A stretch of DNA of 64,000 nt, taken from NCBI GenBank assembly GCA_002471255.1, contig DKPP01000005.1, positions 35,649 through 99,648 of the forward strand, written 5' to 3'. Origin of the DNA: Akkermansiaceae bacterium UBA7331. GTDB lineage: Bacteria > Verrucomicrobiota > Verrucomicrobiia > Verrucomicrobiales > Akkermansiaceae. Of this stretch, positions 37,694-45,089 are shown in pieces. The stretch's first letter is position 1; every line of letters begins with the position of its first letter. Position numbers and translations under genes: made by a program. Under the pieces are notes generated by a model. That model saw only the letters and a program-made list of their open reading frames with translations. It was not told where the DNA came from and did not search any database.

Positions 37694-39346
37694 CTACTTG
37701 CCGGATTTGACGCGAGGAAAGCCCGAGAGCCTCCAACATTCATCACCTTTACTACGCAGATTTTGCTCATCATAACATTTTGCCAATTGCTTGTATGTTT
37801 CTGACTTTTGCTCGCCGGTGAGTAATGGAATGACTGTTTCAAAACATTCGGAAGCTTCAGCCCATTTTTTAAGCTCCATCGAGGCGTATGCTTTTGCTAG
37901 CAATGCCGGAATGAGCAAGGTGCGCCCTGTTTCCGTCTTTAATTCAGATGCGTATTTTACTGCTATGGCGTATGCATCCCATGCTTTTTGGGTTTCCCCT
38001 AACATATCGTATGCCATGCCGAGCTTTTTAGCCACTTGAGCAATGGCTGATTGATCTTCTTTAAATGAACTGAGTCGGTTCTCCAATGCTTGATTTAAGA
38101 GTTCTACCGCTTCTTTAGGCTGACTAAGTTCAAATGAAGTCTGACCTAAGCCTTCTAAAGATTGCGTTTTTACCAAAAGGGATGCTGAATCATGTGATAA
38201 GGATTTTTTAAAATCTTGCTTAGCTAATTCGTGATTTTGCTGGCGTAATGAGATCCATCCACGTTGATCGTATAAATTGGGCCACATGGCATCATTCTTT
38301 TCGATTGAAATCAAAGCAATACCTTGAGCTTGATCTAAATAAGATTTTGCTAAGGCCTCTTGATGGTTGATGGCTGCAATCAATGCTAAACCTCGTAATG
38401 CGTTGACGCTTTCTTTGATGTCGCCATTAGATTGCTTGATGAGATCAATACTACGTTGGAAAAACGTGTTGGCTTCGTCAAATCGTTTTGCTTCAAGCAT
38501 CGCTTCCCCCATGCCTAAGCAAGCGGTCGCTAATCCTTCCACTTGTCCAAACTTAGATAGATCGGGGCAGAGGCTCAGAGCTTTTTGGAAATGTTCTCTA
38601 GAAACTTCCGTCTGGCCGCTTAAACGAGCAACGCGACCTTTCATCGCCAATATTCTCGGCTTTTCGAGATCTTTTAATTCTTTCGGGAGTTTGTCACAAA
38701 GAAGCACCGCCTGATCCATGTATTTCATCGCTTTGGCTTCTTCTCCGCGGATTAGTAAAATTGATGCTCCTACATTAAACATTGCCATCTGTTCTTGGAT
38801 CATTTCCTCTTTGCCATATAAATCGGCTGCCTTATTTAAGTAGAGGAGTGCATCTTCCGTATTACCATGTGACTGTAATTCTTTGGCAACGGAATAAGCG
38901 CGATTGGCCCATGTTTTATTCGGTGATGATAGTAAGCCATCATTTAATACTTCGAGTATTGATGCTGATGCTAAATTAAAACCGCCACGTTGCATCAGCT
39001 CTCTAGCTAAGCCCCAGGAAACTTCCCTTTTGAGTTGCTCATCACGTACCCAATCCAAGCGTTCCTTTCTGTTCTGCAATAAGGTGGCTAAGGATTCGGG
39101 AGATTTTGCCGTATCTGCCATAAATTCGGCAAGGAGGTTTAGTGCCTTCTCATCACTTTGCTGAATGACATATTCCGGGGTGAATCGTTTTCCCTCGGCA
39201 TAACCTTCCTCATAACCCTCGCTTCGACCTAGATAATAAGTGCCAAGTTGCAAGCCTCCGATAATCAGGACAAGACCTCCTGCAATGTACCATTTTACTT
39301 TGTTTGGCCAGGGTTTGATGGATGGATGAAGTGTCGATTCAGTCAC
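37694..39346 (-). CDS. Membrane-anchored TPR protein
   Basis: This 550-residue protein has one membrane span near residues 18-36 (VKWYIAGGLVLIIGGLQLGT), then a GRSEGYEEGYAEGKRF segment and about nine TPR-like units (LGMGEAMLEAKRFDEANTFF, HELAKQDFKKSLSHDSASLL, KKWAEASECFETVIPLLTGE). It is a paralogue of the gene at 35986: EKALNLLAEFM, RLDWVRDEQLKREVSWGLA and RGGFNLASASILEV align in the same order. The genes are 94 bases apart on the same strand. A role in organising envelope or protein complexes is an inference only. Confidence 0.75.
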   Translation of the reverse strand: MTESTLHPSIKPWPNKVKWYIAGGLVLIIGGLQLGTYYLGRSEGYEEGYAEGKRFTPEYVIQQSDEKALNLLAEFMADTAKSPESLATLLQNRKERLDWVRDEQLKREVSWGLARELMQRGGFNLASASILEVLNDGLLSSPNKTWANRAYSVAKELQSHGNTEDALLYLNKAADLYGKEEMIQEQMAMFNVGASILLIRGEEAKAMKYMDQAVLLCDKLPKELKDLEKPRILAMKGRVARLSGQTEVSREHFQKALSLCPDLSKFGQVEGLATACLGMGEAMLEAKRFDEANTFFQRSIDLIKQSNGDIKESVNALRGLALIAAINHQEALAKSYLDQAQGIALISIEKNDAMWPNLYDQRGWISLRQQNHELAKQDFKKSLSHDSASLLVKTQSLEGLGQTSFELSQPKEAVELLNQALENRLSSFKEDQSAIAQVAKKLGMAYDMLGETQKAWDAYAIAVKYASELKTETGRTLLIPALLAKAYASMELKKWAEASECFETVIPLLTGEQKSETYKQLAKCYDEQNLRSKGDECWRLSGFPRVKSGK

Positions 39347-39473
39347 AAAGAAAAACTACCTTGCATCTCGTCAAAATCAAGAGATTTTACCCTCTTATGT
39401 TCATGTTTATCGTCATGACAAATGTTTCGCTCGTTCGCACTTTTTAGTTAGGACAGTATGATACTTAGATAAA

Positions 39474-40358
39474 ATGGCGAATATTTTACGATTGATATAT
39501 CTAACGATTTTCGGGAACTACGGACTTCTTTGCTTTTCTGCTGCTAAAGAAATAGCTGTTAAGGATGAGTCTGCTATCCCTTATCATCAGAAATTATGGC
39601 TTTGCAGTCATAATGCTATGAGCAATCTTGAAGACGCATGGTTGTTTCCTAATCAATTATATACCATTGCAAATCAATTGAAGCGTGGAGTGCATGCCCA
39701 AATGTGGGACGTATGGGATTTAGATGGTAAAGCTTGCTTGAGACATGGTAATGGCACCATTTTTATCCCTCAATATACGAATTTTGAGGATGCTTTAAAA
39801 ACGGTTAAATCGTACTTGGATGCCAATCGCCAAGCTATTATCACCTTAATTCTCGAATCTCATGTTAAAGATGAGGTCCTATGGGATAACGTAGTAAAAG
39901 CGGAACTGGAAAATTATGTGATGAATGAAGAAAATTTCTCCAAAATGCTTACTTTAGGTGAAATGAGCGAATTAGGGCAGAGATTGATCATATTTTCCGA
40001 TCGCGAAACGAAGTATTTTTTGTATTTGTGGGATCACGCCGTCGAGACTGATTGGGCTAATGATGATGTGACAAAAATGAAAGATCAATTAAGGAGAGGA
40101 AAAAAGGAAAATCCTTTGTTTATTGTGAACCATTTCGTAACCAATCCGTTGCCTTCGCCTGAGTGCTCAAAACTACTCAATAAGGAATCTCAGATACTTC
40201 AACGTCTTGAGCAATTAGAAAAAATGTATAACAAACAAGCAAATTTTATCGTTTTAGATTTTGTCGGCGACCAAAATGAATCTCAAACTGTTGAAAAAAT
40301 CAATGCCCTACGGCTTCAAAAAGATGAACAAGAATCGGACTCGGATGGCGATTCCTGA
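39474..40358 (+). CDS. Secreted PI-PLC-like phosphodiesterase
   Basis: The 294-residue product has an N-terminal hydrophobic signal (ILRLIYLTIFGNYGLLCFSA). The X-domain pattern of phosphatidylinositol-specific phospholipase C follows: LWLCSHNAMSN (first catalytic His), GVHAQMWDVWDLDGKACLRHGN (second His) and, near the end, NFIVLDFVGDQNE. AIITLILESHVKD corresponds to the Glu-bearing strand. Members cleave glycerophosphodiesters outside the cytoplasm. Substrate specificity cannot be read here. The acidic tail (EQESDSDGDS) is unusual. It is divergent from the TPR pair and about 100 bases upstream of the Panacea gene. Confidence 0.78.
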   Translation: MANILRLIYLTIFGNYGLLCFSAAKEIAVKDESAIPYHQKLWLCSHNAMSNLEDAWLFPNQLYTIANQLKRGVHAQMWDVWDLDGKACLRHGNGTIFIPQYTNFEDALKTVKSYLDANRQAIITLILESHVKDEVLWDNVVKAELENYVMNEENFSKMLTLGEMSELGQRLIIFSDRETKYFLYLWDHAVETDWANDDVTKMKDQLRRGKKENPLFIVNHFVTNPLPSPECSKLLNKESQILQRLEQLEKMYNKQANFIVLDFVGDQNESQTVEKINALRLQKDEQESDSDGDS

Positions 40359-40462
40359 TAAGATTGATCATTCCGAGCCTAAAAACATTGTCATCTCATA
40401 CAGACCTATTGACGTATGAGGTTTGAAGCGTCAGATTACTTCTTAGGTTTATCCCGACACTT

Positions 40463-40927
40463 ATGATTGATCCTATTTCCATCCCTAAGCTTTCCTATTG
40501 GTTTATTCAGCACTCTTTGAACCAAAATCACGCCATTACGCCAACAAAACTGTTATATTATCTTATTCAGACACATTTGTGGTCGATTTATCATCATAAC
40601 ACCAGCCTCGTTACCGAATCTCTTGAAACTTGGGCAAATGGTCCTATGTTTGCCACCCATTATCATGAATACAAAGATAAATGGAATGAAATGATAGAAT
40701 TTCCCAGTCGCAGACAGCCCGAATGGTTAGCTGAGGAAGAAGAACAAAAGTTTTTGGAGAAAATTTGGTCTCAGTATAAGCGTTTTACCGATCGACAAAT
40801 AGTTCGAATCCTATCCAATGAACAAAGTTTTTGGTCAGAATGGAACTATGCGGCAAATCCTCGTTTAAAAAGTGCCATAGATGATACGTTTTTGCATCAA
40901 TACATGAAGAAACAATTTGTTTCATAG
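40463..40927 (+). CDS. Panacea-domain (DUF4065/SocA-like) protein
   Basis: This 154-residue cytoplasmic protein starts with the classic Panacea layout: helix LSYWFIQHSLNQNHAITPTK, then LLYYLIQTHLWSIYH and ESLETWANGPMFATHYHEYK. Panacea domains are chaperone-like antitoxins found in many toxin-antitoxin pairs and also in phage-associated GepA and SocA. Here there is no small toxin-like ORF next to it: the upstream neighbour is the PI-PLC-like gene and the downstream one a 148-residue exported protein. It may be a solitary antitoxin relic or have another adaptor role. Confidence 0.75.
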   Translation: MIDPISIPKLSYWFIQHSLNQNHAITPTKLLYYLIQTHLWSIYHHNTSLVTESLETWANGPMFATHYHEYKDKWNEMIEFPSRRQPEWLAEEEEQKFLEKIWSQYKRFTDRQIVRILSNEQSFWSEWNYAANPRLKSAIDDTFLHQYMKKQFVS

Positions 40928-40964
40928 CTTCTCGGAGCTATGACATATACGACATAGTATCTTT

Positions 40965-41020
40965 GAACGTAGGGAAGGGTTTTCTTAGTCTAACCCTTCG
41001 TTCAAGCCAATGATTGGCTT
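40965..41020 (+). terminator. Hairpins after Panacea gene
   Basis: A stem GAAGGGTT / AACCCTTC (40974-40981, 40992-40999) with flanking GAACG/CGTTC pairing is followed by the palindrome AAGCCAATGATTGGCTT (41004-41020). T-runs are weak, so the terminator role is tentative. Confidence 0.4.
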
Positions 41021-41047
41021 CATTAGTTTAAACCATATTTAGATATT

Positions 41048-41494
41048 ATGTTTACAACAAAATTCATTGTTCCTGTGGTGGCAGTTGCCTGTGTAGCTCC
41101 TTCCTTTGCCGCTGAAACCGATCCTGTAAGTGTAGCTAAAGATACGATAGCGCTTGTAGGTGAAGCTCAGACCGTGTTGGCCGGTGTTAAGGATGATGCG
41201 ACAGCAAAAGAAGCCGTAACTAAGTTGACCGATTTGATTGCCAAAGCTAAGAAGTTGGATAAGGCAATGAAAAACGTTACTTTAACACCTGAACAAGCAG
41301 TTGAGATTTCCAAGTTAATAGATGGAGCTCAAGGTACCGTAACTAAAATTCTAGAAGATTGTGGACGCCTTGATAAAGCTAAATTGTTAAGCCCTGAACT
41401 GAAAAAGGCACTTAATAAATTTGCAGATAAGACCGACATTGATCTTGTAGAACAAGTCACGGAAGTAGAGGAAGTGGAAGAAGTGGCTGATTAA
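41048..41494 (+). CDS. Small exported helical protein of unknown function
   Basis: The 148-residue product has a signal peptide (MFTTKFIVPVVAVACVAPSFA) and a helical body rich in Ala, Lys, Asp and Thr (AKEAVTKLTDLIAKAKKLDK, TPEQAVEISKLIDGAQGTV). It ends in an acidic tail (VTEVEEVEEVAD). No domain is recognised and there is no lipobox. Strong flanking signals (hairpins before it, terminator after it) suggest its own transcript, and the compact ORF looks well expressed. A periplasmic helical-bundle protein is the most that can be said. Confidence 0.65.
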   Translation: MFTTKFIVPVVAVACVAPSFAAETDPVSVAKDTIALVGEAQTVLAGVKDDATAKEAVTKLTDLIAKAKKLDKAMKNVTLTPEQAVEISKLIDGAQGTVTKILEDCGRLDKAKLLSPELKKALNKFADKTDIDLVEQVTEVEEVEEVAD

Positions 41495-41532
41495 CCATCC
41501 ACCATTCCAAAACTTCTTTGGAAAAAATTATT

Positions 41533-41573
41533 AAAAAGCCGTTACCGGAAATACAATTCGGTAACGGCTTTTT
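41533..41573 (+). terminator. Strong terminator after 41048 gene
   Basis: A perfect 15-bp stem AAAAAGCCGTTACCG / CGGTAACGGCTTTTT has an 11-base loop. Confidence 0.9.
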
Positions 41574-41604
41574 AAGCATTCAATTTGAGCGAATGAAAAC
41601 ACAA

Positions 41605-41635
41605 AAAAAGCCATGAGATAATCTCATGGCTTTTT
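41605..41635 (-). terminator. Terminator of nuoA
   Basis: A near-perfect palindrome with stem AAAAAGCCATGAGA / TCTCATGGCTTTTT and the tiny loop TAA lies 19 bases after the nuoA stop. On the minus strand it is followed by a T-rich stretch. Confidence 0.85.
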
Positions 41636-41653
41636 AAATGAATGTTAAGAAAA

Positions 41654-42046
41654 TTATCGTTTGGCAGGAGTTGGGTTATTGTGCCAGTTTAAAGCACCCT
41701 TGCCTAAGGCATAAAGGTAAGCGAAGAACAAGATGCCAATGAAAATGCTTACGGCAATGAAAGATTCGGAGTTGTTAGCAATAAAGTCGCGGAAGTTAAC
41801 AGCCCAAGGATAAAGGAAAACAACTTCAAGGTCAAAAATCACGAACAACATGGCAACCATGTAGAACTTAACGGAAAACATCGGAGAACCACTACCGATT
41901 GGTAATGCACCACATTCATAAGGCATATCAGCCGGTTCGCGATGTTTGGCTCGTTTACCTAATAACACGCTCAAGCCTAGAATGATACCAGCCAAACCAA
42001 CGGCGGCAATGCTTTGAATAAGTACGGAAAAGAATTCTTGGTTCAT
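41654..42046 (-). CDS. nuoA: NADH-quinone oxidoreductase subunit A, stand-alone
   Basis: The start at 42046 (MNQEFFSVLIQSIAAVGLAG) gives a 130-residue protein of normal NuoA length with three membrane spans. An upstream ATG at 42157 would add 37 non-conserved residues. Family marks are REPADMPYECGALPIGSG, FSVKFYMVAMLFVIFDLEVVFLYPWAV and the third span FIAVSIFIGILFFAYLYALG. NuoA is part of the proton-pumping membrane arm of complex I. It is usually first in a nuoA-N operon, but here it stands alone, closed by its own terminator 19 bases downstream, so the other subunits must be elsewhere. Confidence 0.9.
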   Translation of the reverse strand: MNQEFFSVLIQSIAAVGLAGIILGLSVLLGKRAKHREPADMPYECGALPIGSGSPMFSVKFYMVAMLFVIFDLEVVFLYPWAVNFRDFIANNSESFIAVSIFIGILFFAYLYALGKGALNWHNNPTPAKR

Positions 42047-42330
42047 GACGACGAAGCTGTGTATAACATGATTTAATTGCAATAGCAAATCGAAATTCGG
42101 ATCTTTTATCGTCTCATCGATGAAATCAAATAAGTTCTTTGGTAAGAACCTTCCCATAATTATCCGGCTCGATTGATCTATTGCCTAAATAGATAGTATC
42201 TATAGATTTTTTGAGCCCCATAAAGCTAAGCTTTATGCGATGATTATAAATCAGAGCCTATTTTGATAGAACAAGTTGCATTGTATGTAAATAAATGATA
42301 GCTTTCATGTTTAGAAAAATATTTTCAACC

Positions 42331-43929
42331 ATGAAAACACCCGCTCATTTATTATTGTCGTGTTTGAGTTTATCTCTCCCTTTTTGCGTACTAGTAGGAT
42401 GTGACTCATCAAAAGAAGAGTCTGCCCAACATAGTGATTTATCAGATATAGAAAGCTTACAGCAACAGGCAGAGAAAGGTAATGCTCAAGCTCAAGATGA
42501 ATTGGCATCATGCTACGAAACAGGTAAAGGCGTGCCTCAATCTTATGAGAAAGCAGCTGAATGGTATAAAAAAGCCGCGGAACAAGGCTATGCTAAGGCC
42601 CAAAATAATTTAGGTATTTGCTATTTTAATGCTCAAGGGGTACCGAAATCTCATGAAAAGGCAGTTGAGTGGTATCGCAAAGCCGCGGACCAAGACTATG
42701 CACCGGCTCAATGTAATTTAGGTATTTGTTATGATATTGGACAAGGAGTGCCCCAATCCGATAAAAAGGCTGCCGAGTGGTATCAAAAAGCTGCGAAACA
42801 AGGCTACGCTAAAGCTCAATATAATTTAGGCGTTTGTTATGCTGATGGACAAGGAGTGCCTCAATCTGCTGAAAAGGCTGTTGAATGGTATCAAAAAGCA
42901 GTGGAACAAGGTGATGAACAAGCCCAGAATAATTTAGGTACTTGTTATGCTGATGGAAAAGGAGTTCCCCAATCCTATGAAAAGGCAGCAGAATTGTTTC
43001 AACAATCAGCAGAACAAGGCTATGTTTTCGCTCAATTTGAATTAGGTGCTTGTTATGCTAGGGGGCAAGGAGTACCTCAATCTTATGAAAAGGCAATTGA
43101 GTGGTACCTCAAGGCAGCTAAGCGAGACTATACTCCGGCGCAATATAATTTAGGTGTTTGTTATGCTAATGGGCAAGGAGTGCCTCAATCATACAAAAAG
43201 GCGGTTGAGTGGTATCAAAAAGCATCGGAACAAGGTTATTCCCCAGCTCAGTATACTTTAGGTATTTGTTATTCAAAAGGTCAAGGTGTGACTCAATCCG
43301 ATAAACAGGCTGCCGAATGGTTCCGGAAATCAGCGGAGCAAGGCTATGTTCCGGCTCAAAATAATTTAGGAGTTTGTTATGATAGTGGACGAGGCGTGCC
43401 TAAGTCTGTTGAAAAGGCATTTGAGTGGTATCAAAAAGCAGCGCAGCAAGGTTATGATATAGCTCAATCTAATTTAGGTAATTGTTATGCACAGGGTCTT
43501 GGTGCACCTCAATCGTATAAAAAGGCTGTTGAATGGTATCAAAAAGCAGCGGAACAGGGCTATGCGAAAGCTCAATTTAATTTAGGCGGTTCTTATTATA
43601 GTGGACAAGGAGTACCACAATCTTATGAAAAGGCGATTGCATGGTATCAAAAAGCAGCAGAACAAGGACATGTCCAGGCACAATATAATTTAGGTGTTTG
43701 TTATGCTAATGGAGTAGGTGTCCCAAAATCCTATGAAAAAGCAAGCGATTGGTGGCAAAAATCTGCGGAACAAGGTTATGCCCCAGCACAATATAGTTTA
43801 GGTGTCCTTTATTTGAATGGTTTAGGTGTGGAAAAGTCCCAAACAAAGGGATTGGAGTTAATTCAAACAGCAGCACAAAATGGGTCGATCGAGGCGAAAG
43901 AATACCTGAAAAAGCGTAATACGAATTAA
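42331..43929 (+). CDS. Sel1-repeat lipoprotein, 13 repeats
   Basis: I start at the ATG 42331 (MKTPAHLLLSCLSLSLPFCV, then lipobox LVGC). The paralogue at 43994 begins at the same place. After a short acidic linker the protein is made of thirteen 36-residue Sel1-like repeats with the core LGVCYANGQGVPQSYEKAVE, WYQKAAEQGY, AQ. Nearly every repeat carries the same Cys in LGxCY. Sel1 repeats form TPR-like solenoids that bind other proteins, here probably in the periplasm facing the membrane anchor. It ends KKRNTN, the same last residues found in the broken copy near 49510. Confidence 0.9.
   Translation: MKTPAHLLLSCLSLSLPFCVLVGCDSSKEESAQHSDLSDIESLQQQAEKGNAQAQDELASCYETGKGVPQSYEKAAEWYKKAAEQGYAKAQNNLGICYFNAQGVPKSHEKAVEWYRKAADQDYAPAQCNLGICYDIGQGVPQSDKKAAEWYQKAAKQGYAKAQYNLGVCYADGQGVPQSAEKAVEWYQKAVEQGDEQAQNNLGTCYADGKGVPQSYEKAAELFQQSAEQGYVFAQFELGACYARGQGVPQSYEKAIEWYLKAAKRDYTPAQYNLGVCYANGQGVPQSYKKAVEWYQKASEQGYSPAQYTLGICYSKGQGVTQSDKQAAEWFRKSAEQGYVPAQNNLGVCYDSGRGVPKSVEKAFEWYQKAAQQGYDIAQSNLGNCYAQGLGAPQSYKKAVEWYQKAAEQGYAKAQFNLGGSYYSGQGVPQSYEKAIAWYQKAAEQGHVQAQYNLGVCYANGVGVPKSYEKASDWWQKSAEQGYAPAQYSLGVLYLNGLGVEKSQTKGLELIQTAAQNGSIEAKEYLKKRNTN
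42490..43890 (+). repeat. 108-bp tandem DNA repeats encoding Sel1 units
   Basis: About thirteen imperfect 108-base units run head to tail inside the gene, with conserved cores such as TTAGGTGTTTGTTATGCTAA and GAATGGTATCAAAAAGC. They differ at many third positions, so they are old, but they still offer targets for recombination that could change the repeat number. Confidence 0.8.
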
Positions 43930-43993
43930 TTTAATACACTTTGTACGAATACTTTTAACTGCTATTTCTAATTCTTAAAAAACAATTTCAACC

Positions 43994-44290
43994 ATGAAAA
44001 CACCCGTTCATTTATTATTGTCGTGTTTGATTTTGTCTCTGCCTCTTTGCCTACTAGTAGGATGTGATCCATCAAAAGAAGAGTCTGCCCAACATAGTGA
44101 TTTATTAGATATAGAAAGCTTACAGCAACAAGCAGCGCAAGGTAATGCCCAAGCTCAAGATGAATTGGCATCATGCTACGAAACAGGTAAGGGAGTACCT
44201 CAATCTTATGAAAAAGCAGCTGAATGGTATCAAAAAGCCGCTGAGCAAAGCTATGCTAAATTTCTTCTTTTGACTTATCTATATGTATGA
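43994..44290 (+). pseudogene. Truncated Sel1-repeat lipoprotein (5' part of a broken paralogue)
   Basis: The first 87 or so residues copy the gene at 42331 (signal, LLVGC lipobox, then ESAQHSDLLDIESLQQQAAQ and the first repeat). At about 44260 the similarity stops inside the second repeat, and an unrelated tail (FLLLTYLYV) leads to a stop. The break is the edge of the decayed IS5-type element. The matching 3' end of the gene (LKKRNTN-stop) reappears at 49510. The gene was therefore interrupted by about 5.2 kb of inserted DNA and is very probably not functional. Confidence 0.85.
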
Positions 44291-44870
44291 TGGATTTATC
44301 ACAGCCATGTCTTCTATAGCCACGATCCACAAACGTCTGAAGAGGATAGCTTTCACTCAGGTCTTTTACTTAATTGAGTATCTCTTCTAAAGTGTACCCA
44401 TTGTATGAATTGCCTTCTAATACAAAATAGGCTAAAATTCAGATTCCTTTCGATGTGATAGTAACACTTACTTTACTCCCAAATTCATAACGCGTAGGGG
44501 GACGTTACTGGTGCAATGAACATTAAATGATGTAATGAATAAATCTTGTTTTTGGGGTTTATGTTTTTATTGAGAATAAATTGTAATAATTCAACTATGC
44601 GTTTAGTTTGCATTGAAAGCTCATTTGTTTGTCAATGAGTCAGAATAGATCTTATAACGTTTTTAAACATGTTTTGGAGTTTTTTCAACATTGTTGTAGC
44701 TCCGTGAATTGTTTGTCATGTTTGTAATGCTTGATGGATAAATGGGCTTTTTTGGGCTTTCTTTGGCAAGTTATGAATAGCCTTTTGATGAGATTGCATC
44801 AGTTGGAAATGCGAGAAAGTTTCACTGATGGTTCAATCCCCTTGTACTTCCTGAAATTGCTTTTCATTGC
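44262..44870 (-). pseudogene. Decayed IS5-family transposase
   Basis: Reading the minus strand from about 44870 to 44262 across several frames gives successive pieces of an IS5-type DDE transposase. First come LAFPTDAISSKGY, KHYKHDKQFTELQQC and LKKLQNMFKNVIRSI. MQTKRIVELLQFILNKNINP and KNKIYSLHHL follow. The DDE core then reads RYEFGSKVSVTITSKGI, VLEGNSYNGYTLEEILN, VKDLSESYPLQTF and VDRGYRRHGC. The YEFGxKVS, GxxYxGxTL and VDRGYRxHG motifs are characteristic. At least four stops and frameshifts make it dead. No terminal repeats could be assigned. It abuts the break point of the Sel1 paralogue. Confidence 0.82.
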
Positions 44871-45089
44871 AAGTTTAATAATAACAACGTACACATGGAT
44901 ATTTTAATGATTTGTCCTACACCTTGTTTATCAATTCGTTTATTTTATTTGATATAAGCCTTCGATTTTTGAGTAAAAGCAATTAGGCTTTAAAAAATCT
45001 TTATTTGAAGTTGATATATTATATTTTCTTTGGAAAAACATTAAATTCTGAGTGTTGTTTAATAGTTGTGTTAGTTAACAGTAGTGTTT
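44871..45089. other. AT-rich spacer downstream of the Gabija-like pair
   Basis: No gene is seen. A weak AAGCCT / AGGCTT stem around 44957-44992 might serve as terminator for the minus-strand helicase gene, but its loop is long. Confidence 0.4.

Noticed and set aside
41654..42157. Longer NuoA start at 42157
   Set aside because: The extra 37 residues have no match to NuoA, whose usual length is met by the start at 42046.
42490..43890. The regular 108-bp repeats as a CRISPR-like array
   Set aside because: They are imperfect, have no spacers, and encode an unbroken Sel1-repeat protein.
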